A stretch of DNA of 64,000 bases from Lophius americanus (taxonomy: Eukaryota; Chordata; Actinopteri; Lophiiformes; Lophiidae), in the NCBI GenBank assembly GCA_037951165.1, contig JBBDHG010000124.1, positions 382,501 to 446,500 on the forward strand, in the 5' to 3' direction. This document shows positions 60,301 to 64,000 of this stretch, piece by piece. Both the position numbers and the translations under genes were made by a program. The notes below the pieces were generated by a model. The model was given only the letters and a program-made list of their open reading frames with translations, was not told the DNA's origin and did not search any database. Positions within the stretch are counted from its first letter, which is position 1. Every line of letters begins with the position of its first letter.

Positions 60301-63155
60301 CTTTGAGATCCCCAGGGACCAATCGCAAATCTCATTGTAACAGGTGGTTTTAACTTGGGTGCTATGAGTGTAGGCCGACAAAAAAATACTACATGTCATG
60401 GTCTGGCTTTTGTGAGGTATAACTGAAGGTTTGGGTCAAATATAGAACAGTTAAGTTGACTTTTGAAATACAAAAAAAACAAATTGGTATTTTTTTAAAT
60501 TATTTTTGGGGAGGGGCCTTGTTTTAACCAGTTGACTGTGATTACATATTACTATACGTTTCACAAAAAACGGTACTTTGGGAAACTTTGTTAACACTTT
60601 AACTTTCGGATTTGACCCAGAAGACACAACTCCTTTACTCTGGTTTGGCCTGGAGGTTATATAATCCTGCTTCAAAATAAGGACACTTGATTTTTTTCAG
60701 TGGACATAACTCAATAAAAAATGAGCCTCTTTGGTTAAAGCCGCTCTATAAAAACAATACAGTAGATGAAAACATGGCAGTTTTGACGAGTTGATGATGT
60801 ATTTTCAGCATCATGTAGTCAGCAATGATGTTTGCCAGTGGCAAGGAGGAAAGTGAAAAAAAAAGAGGACATTTTTTCAGAAAATAAAAACTTTTGATTC
60901 TATGTGTAACTTTATTTTTCCTGTTGCTCATGTCTTACCTGTTGAGATAGGCTCGGCCTTGCTTTGTGGTGATGGCTGCTGTTGCTGATGTTGATGTTGT
61001 TGCTGCATCTGTTGCACCTTTTGCTGCAGCACCACCCCTTTCTGCTGCTGCGATGCAGACGTGTGCGTATGTGGAAACGGCTGCCGTATGTGCATTGGAC
61101 CTGAGCTGTGTCTCTGCGTCAGGGGAGGAGCAGGCGTTGTCACAGCATGCGTGTGCATTGACGGCACTAGTTGAGGAGCAGCCTGCACAGGCGTGTGCAT
61201 GTGAGCATGTAGTGTCTGCACAGTGGGCCTAGTCTGCAGGGACTGCAGGAAGGTGTGAACTTGACTGAAAGACGTCATGTCCGAACTGTTGGGCGTAGAC
61301 TCTTCGTCGTCCTCCAGCAGAGCTTGGGGAGGTTGCGCGGAAAGGGTTCCCAAAATGCCATGTGATGGAGGTGAGGGGACACGTGGGCGGGGTATGGGCT
61401 GGGGGACAGAATGTGGAAGTGAGGTCTGACGCTGCGGTGAGCTGGATGGGGGCATGGATGGGAGTGACGGGGGAGGCTGTGGTATCTTTGGCGGAAGTGG
61501 TGCTGCTCGGTTACTGGGTCTCGAAGGTTGCTGAGGGAGAGCATTGTGGATTGCTGCAAAAAATGGAAGAAAAGAAAGACGGGAGAGGAACAGAAAATAG
61601 ATTGATTTTTTCCTTCTTAGACAAAAATCCCCGTTCCTTCAACTTTGTCTTCAACATAAGCGCAACACTGCTGAAAACGCAGAATGCTGGGTAGTAATAT
61701 TTATATTAATCAAAATCCTTTCCTCCCTAACAGTTTTAGTAGCAGTGTTAATTTGCCAACTCTTTCTTAAGCTGGGTATACATTACATATGGTTTATGAC
61801 CGTTAAATCACTCAAGAGTTGACCAACTCAACCCATTTTAGCGTTAGACGTTAGCCTTAAGTTCATCATATGTTGTTTACCGCGCAGTGTACAGAGGGGA
61901 AGCAAAGCCAGATACGCAGGTCTCGGACGGCCGTCATATGTTCAAATTAATTTCTAACATGTCGGAAATGTCATCACGCTATCATGCAGTTGAAGCAGAG
62001 CCACAATTCGATTCCCCAAGATCAACATTTTTTTTCTCACTGTGTCATGTGGCTACAAAGTATTGAGGTGCCATGGTGACACAACTCGTGAATAATATAT
62101 AACATGTAGTCATGAAGTAAGAAGTGCAGTTAATTGCAGGCAACAACTGCACAGCAAAGAACAAAAATAAATATCCTTAGCTGTCAGAGCGGTGCTAGCT
62201 ACCAAGTTAACGCTCCTTATAGCAAAATGTAGCTAGCTTACCTCCGGCTCTCATTACAAAATATACAATCCATGCTGTGCTCGTCATCCCAGCAACAATC
62301 TTCAGTGATAGTTGTCAATAGTCACAATTCGACATATTTTTTTGTTTTACACACAGTGTGAACAACTCAACAACTCAAGTTGTTGCTTTACGCTCGGACT
62401 ATACAGTGTGAACACACAAAATAATATACCACAGCCGATTTATTTGTGCAGTAGGAGTTGGAATCAAAGGGCAACATATCTCAAACCAAACAGTGTATTC
62501 CCAGTTTAACATGTGTTGCTATTGCCACATTCATGAAGATTTCTAAAACTGAATAAAAGAGATGCTTGTTGTTTAACGTCAAAGTTAAGTGTGTACATAC
62601 CTGGTGGAGTTATGATGGGATGTTGGTTTAGGAAAGGATGCGTCACTGTTGCCATCTGTAGAGTGGGGTTGTTTGCATTGAGGAGACCTGACACTACACT
62701 AGCATTAGCAACAGTTTGGTTGGGCTCTGTGTTCGTTTGTGTCAGGTGAGGGTTCAAAAACTGCGCTAGAGGATCAAATCCAGAGCTCAGCAGCTGGGGT
62801 GAGTCCAGAGAAGGGGCAGGGTGTGGGGGGATGAACAGTGGTTTGGACTCAACTATTTGAGGCTGAATCTGAGGCTGGGGGGTGATTGGGTCTGCTCTAC
62901 TACTGATGGACTGGAGCGCTCTCTTGACGTCTTTGGTGGATGAGATTTTCTTCTGCAGCTTGGGTACCAGCCCTGAGAGACAGATGGTTATTTAATTAAA
63001 TATGAAACTATTGTTTCTTTGATGAATATATGCTATTGGGTGTGTTTGTGTTTTACCAGTCTCAGAGTCTTCACTATCAGAGGAGTCACTGCTGTCTGAA
63101 GATGAAGATCCTGTCTTCGTCTTTGTCACATTTGTTGTTTCTATAGATTTTTCCA
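57317..63155 (-). CDS. brd4: Bromodomain-containing protein 4, C-terminal nine exons (partial)
   Basis: Nine minus-strand exons join without a phase break into 648 codons (647 residues plus stop): 63057-63155, 62601-62972, 60939-61553, 59977-60077, 59786-59906, 59546-59679, 59259-59449, 58011-58254 and 57317-57385. BRD4 reads acetylated histones and recruits P-TEFb to drive RNA polymerase II elongation. In order one sees the serine/aspartate-rich SEED-type region, a Pro/Gln-rich linker with HNALPQQPSRPSNRAA and PPQALLEDDEE, then SPLMMHSPQMSQF, EPKTPIAPKK, KNMGSWASL and [20 protein letters not shown]. The C-terminal motif closes with IDINFQSDLMAIFEENLF. The long C-terminal tail separates it from BRD2 and BRD3. 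Both bromodomains and the ET domain lie beyond the right edge. Confidence 0.95.
57386..59258. other. brd4 last two introns
   Basis: The introns 57386-58010 and 58255-59258 surround the 58011-58254 exon. They are AT-rich. The second contains, near 58940-59060, a short stretch (GCAAAAACTACAGGATGGG, GTGAAATTTTA) resembling LINE-derived sequence common in fish. No other feature was seen. Confidence 0.6.
58011..58254 (-). CDS. brd4: brd4 exon, basic helix of P-TEFb-interacting region
   Basis: Acceptor TTTTTTCTTTAG. It codes RDDEDSVEHARRAQEDTRRR, a proline-rich insert, then QQREMARRREQERRRREA. The junction with the previous exon reads KLR-RDDED, so the short basic QERMRS-type stretch of the human protein is absent unless a cryptic site is used. 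Ends in phase 0 at GTATGC. Confidence 0.93.
59259..59449 (-). CDS. brd4: brd4 exon, start of C-terminal motif region
   Basis: Acceptor TTCTTCCAG. It codes DVKLKNMGSWASLAQRSQSM and [20 protein letters not shown], the charged helix start of the P-TEFb-interacting region, and ends GKL plus two bases at GTAAGT. Confidence 0.93.
59546..59679 (-). CDS. brd4: brd4 exon, EPKTPIAPKK segment
   Basis: Acceptor CTCCCTAAG. It codes RLDLKSLEGSRPSLRLPVSP and ends DNKIKLEPKTPIAPKKTQ, phase 0, at a GTGTGT donor. EPKTPIAPKK corresponds to human EPKTPVAPKK. Confidence 0.88.
59786..59906 (-). CDS. brd4: brd4 exon, serine/proline linker
   Basis: Acceptor TGCCTGTAG. It codes EQRSSLVASKKENLSQSPVL, then TPLPFSPAVPQDSNKPDNKH, and ends in phase 1 at GTGAGG. 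It aligns by position with the human segment that contains KEEKIHSPIIRSEPFSPSL. Confidence 0.8.
59977..60077 (-). CDS. brd4: brd4 exon, SPLMMHSPQMSQF segment
   Basis: Acceptor ATTTATAG. It codes CLRESPSPLMMHSPQMSQFH and ends NKKH at a GTGAGT donor, phase 0. This is one of the best conserved blocks of the BRD4 tail. Confidence 0.92.
60078..60938. other. brd4 intron
   Basis: An 860-base intron between the 60939-61553 exon and the next exon. AT-rich; I see no repeat or embedded gene in it. Confidence 0.6.
60939..61553 (-). CDS. brd4: brd4 exon, proline/glutamine/histidine-rich linker
   Basis: The longest exon here (615 bases). It opens with the diagnostic IHNALPQQPSRPSNRAAPLP and contains AQPPQALLEDDEE. 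It then becomes low-complexity: a His-rich HAHMHTP part and a VQQMQQQHQHQQQQ tract, shorter than the mammalian polyQ/polyP region. Ends EPIST at a GTAAGA donor. The opposite-strand Ala/Val frame at 60966-61232 is a shadow of the CAG/CTG-rich DNA. Confidence 0.93.
61768..62510. mobile_element. Possible non-autonomous DNA element in brd4 intron
   Basis: The ends TTAAGCTGGGTATACATTAC and (inverted) TTAAACTGGGAATACACTGT form imperfect terminal inverted repeats about 740 bases apart in the intron 61554-62600. There is no coding capacity. TIR identity is modest (about 16 of 20), so this is tentative. Confidence 0.4.
62601..62972 (-). CDS. brd4: brd4 exon, linker (GFDPLAQF segment)
   Basis: Acceptor GTCTCTCAG. 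It codes LVPKLQKKISSTKDVKRALQ, a Pro/Gln-rich stretch, SSGFDPLAQFLNPHLTQ and THPFLNQHPIITPPG, matching the human VFDPIGHF...HLNQHAVVSPP order. Ends in phase 1 at GTATGT. Confidence 0.9.
63057..63155 (-). CDS. brd4: brd4 exon, SEED-type acidic serine stretch
   Basis: Acceptor TTTTTTTGCAG. It codes VEKSIETTNVTKTKTG then SSSSDSSDSSDSEDSETG, the Ser/Asp/Glu-rich segment that follows the ET domain in BET proteins, rich in casein kinase-type sites. It ends in phase 1 at a GTAAAA donor. Confidence 0.85.
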
Positions 63156-64000
63156 CTGCAAAAAAACCCACCAACACTATTCAGAAATTGACTCACAGTT
63201 TGTTTCTCGGGTGTGTAAACATGATATTCACCAGTGTGAGAAAAAAAAAGTGGACATGGGTAAATGGAGTGATTCAACATCTGGATGGAGAGATGACATT
63301 GAAGTTGATTAAGAGTTAGATGAGAAGACATAGGTTTGAATACATCAGAGATGTAGGAATGAATTTGAATGTTAAAACCATTCAAAATGAGTATAGCTTT
63401 GGCCTGGAGGAGAGGTCATCAGGGAGGCCCCCAATCTTCACATTGTTTGAACCATTGCCCAAAACTCTGCAGTGGTTGGTCAAACCACTCCCCTTACATC
63501 CAGGATTCCTACTAGAGAACTGTCCCTGCTAGTTGACATCAATTCCATTCCAACAAAAAAACAAGATGTTATTCCCAGCTAAAATCTGGTTTTTTTTTTA
63601 CATTTCTTATCTTCACTGCATTGACGTCTTTGTTCTCAGTATGTTCTTCAGTGCTCTTGGAGACCCTGGTTCACAACTAGCCAAGAGTTCTCCTCCAATT
63701 CACCAGGCAAAATCTCTGTTCGCTGCACACTTATCACTCCTTGTATACACTTGGACCAGCTCCAAAGAACATGATTTCCCCAGGACTTTGGTTAAAAGCT
63801 CCCAACCTTGTTGTTGACCATCAAGTCTAGTGGGGGACTCATCCTCCTACTTGGGGGACTGTGGGAGTGTTGACCTTTTGCACGTGCAACAAGGTTTGTG
63901 AGTCCCTTCTGCCAATACCAGTTTTTACCAGGTGGTATCTGTCTTTCCAGCATCGCTGATATTCCTTTGATAACATCCACACTTTCCTGGAAGTCTCTGG
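63156..64000. other. brd4 intron (partial) with unidentified low-copy-looking sequence
   Basis: No BET exon is recognised. From about 63380 the base composition becomes more balanced. The minus strand is open at 63792-63980 (GKNWYWQKGLTNLVARAKGQ, then SPPSRRMSPPLDLMVNN), followed by stop-interrupted sequence. It looks like part of a decayed mobile element, but I cannot name it. Confidence 0.4.

Noticed and set aside
60966..61232. 88-codon Ala/Val-rich plus-strand frame
   Set aside because: Antisense to the glutamine/histidine-rich brd4 exon; produced by CTG/GCT repeats.

Overview
This is a vertebrate nuclear DNA window, almost certainly from a ray-finned (teleost) fish. It has spliced genes with GT-AG introns, AT-rich noncoding DNA, many degraded Tc1/mariner-like transposons, an L2/CR1-type LINE with a short tandem tail instead of poly(A), and many micro- and minisatellites. 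No prokaryotic, organellar or viral gene set is present. All recognised genes were identified by reading translations and checking that exon phases join; no database search was possible.

Three known genes lie on the minus strand. At the left, the first two coding exons of a CAMSAP microtubule minus-end protein (best fit camsap3) occupy 1342-7435, and the rest of the gene runs off the left edge. In the middle, a complete lysophosphatidic acid receptor gene (lpar2 type, 352 codons) has three coding exons between 24281 and 32544. At the right, the last nine coding exons of brd4 occupy 57317-63155, ending in the conserved FEENLF C-terminus; the bromodomains and ET domain lie beyond the right edge. 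Human CAMSAP3, LPAR2 and BRD4 all map to 19p13, so the window looks like a compacted piece of that ancestral linkage group.

Between lpar2 and brd4, at 44.65-45.16 kb, is a GC/CpG-rich block with an inverted CCAAT box and a strong minus-strand splice donor (possible lpar2 5' exon). On its other side is a well-placed plus-strand ATG. From that ATG three phase-compatible exons with good splice sites can be joined into a 45-codon open frame, followed by AATAAA at 46482. I do not recognise the protein; it is the best candidate here for something undescribed. A second unrecognised plus-strand frame at 11834-12217 is strikingly lysine/arginine-rich, starts just after a plausible splice acceptor and has AATAAA downstream.

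The rest is intron and intergenic DNA. It holds about ten copies of one Tc1-like family sharing TIRs of the type CACTGATCAGCCATAA (one rearranged into a fold-back), relics of at least one other Tc1-like family, an L2-type LINE at 25683-27480 broken by a remarkable double hairpin, and a TIR element at 53407-54284. There is also a 23/46-bp minisatellite with 138-bp higher-order periodicity at 5795-6225, a 30-bp minisatellite at 23680-23905, and several pure microsatellites.
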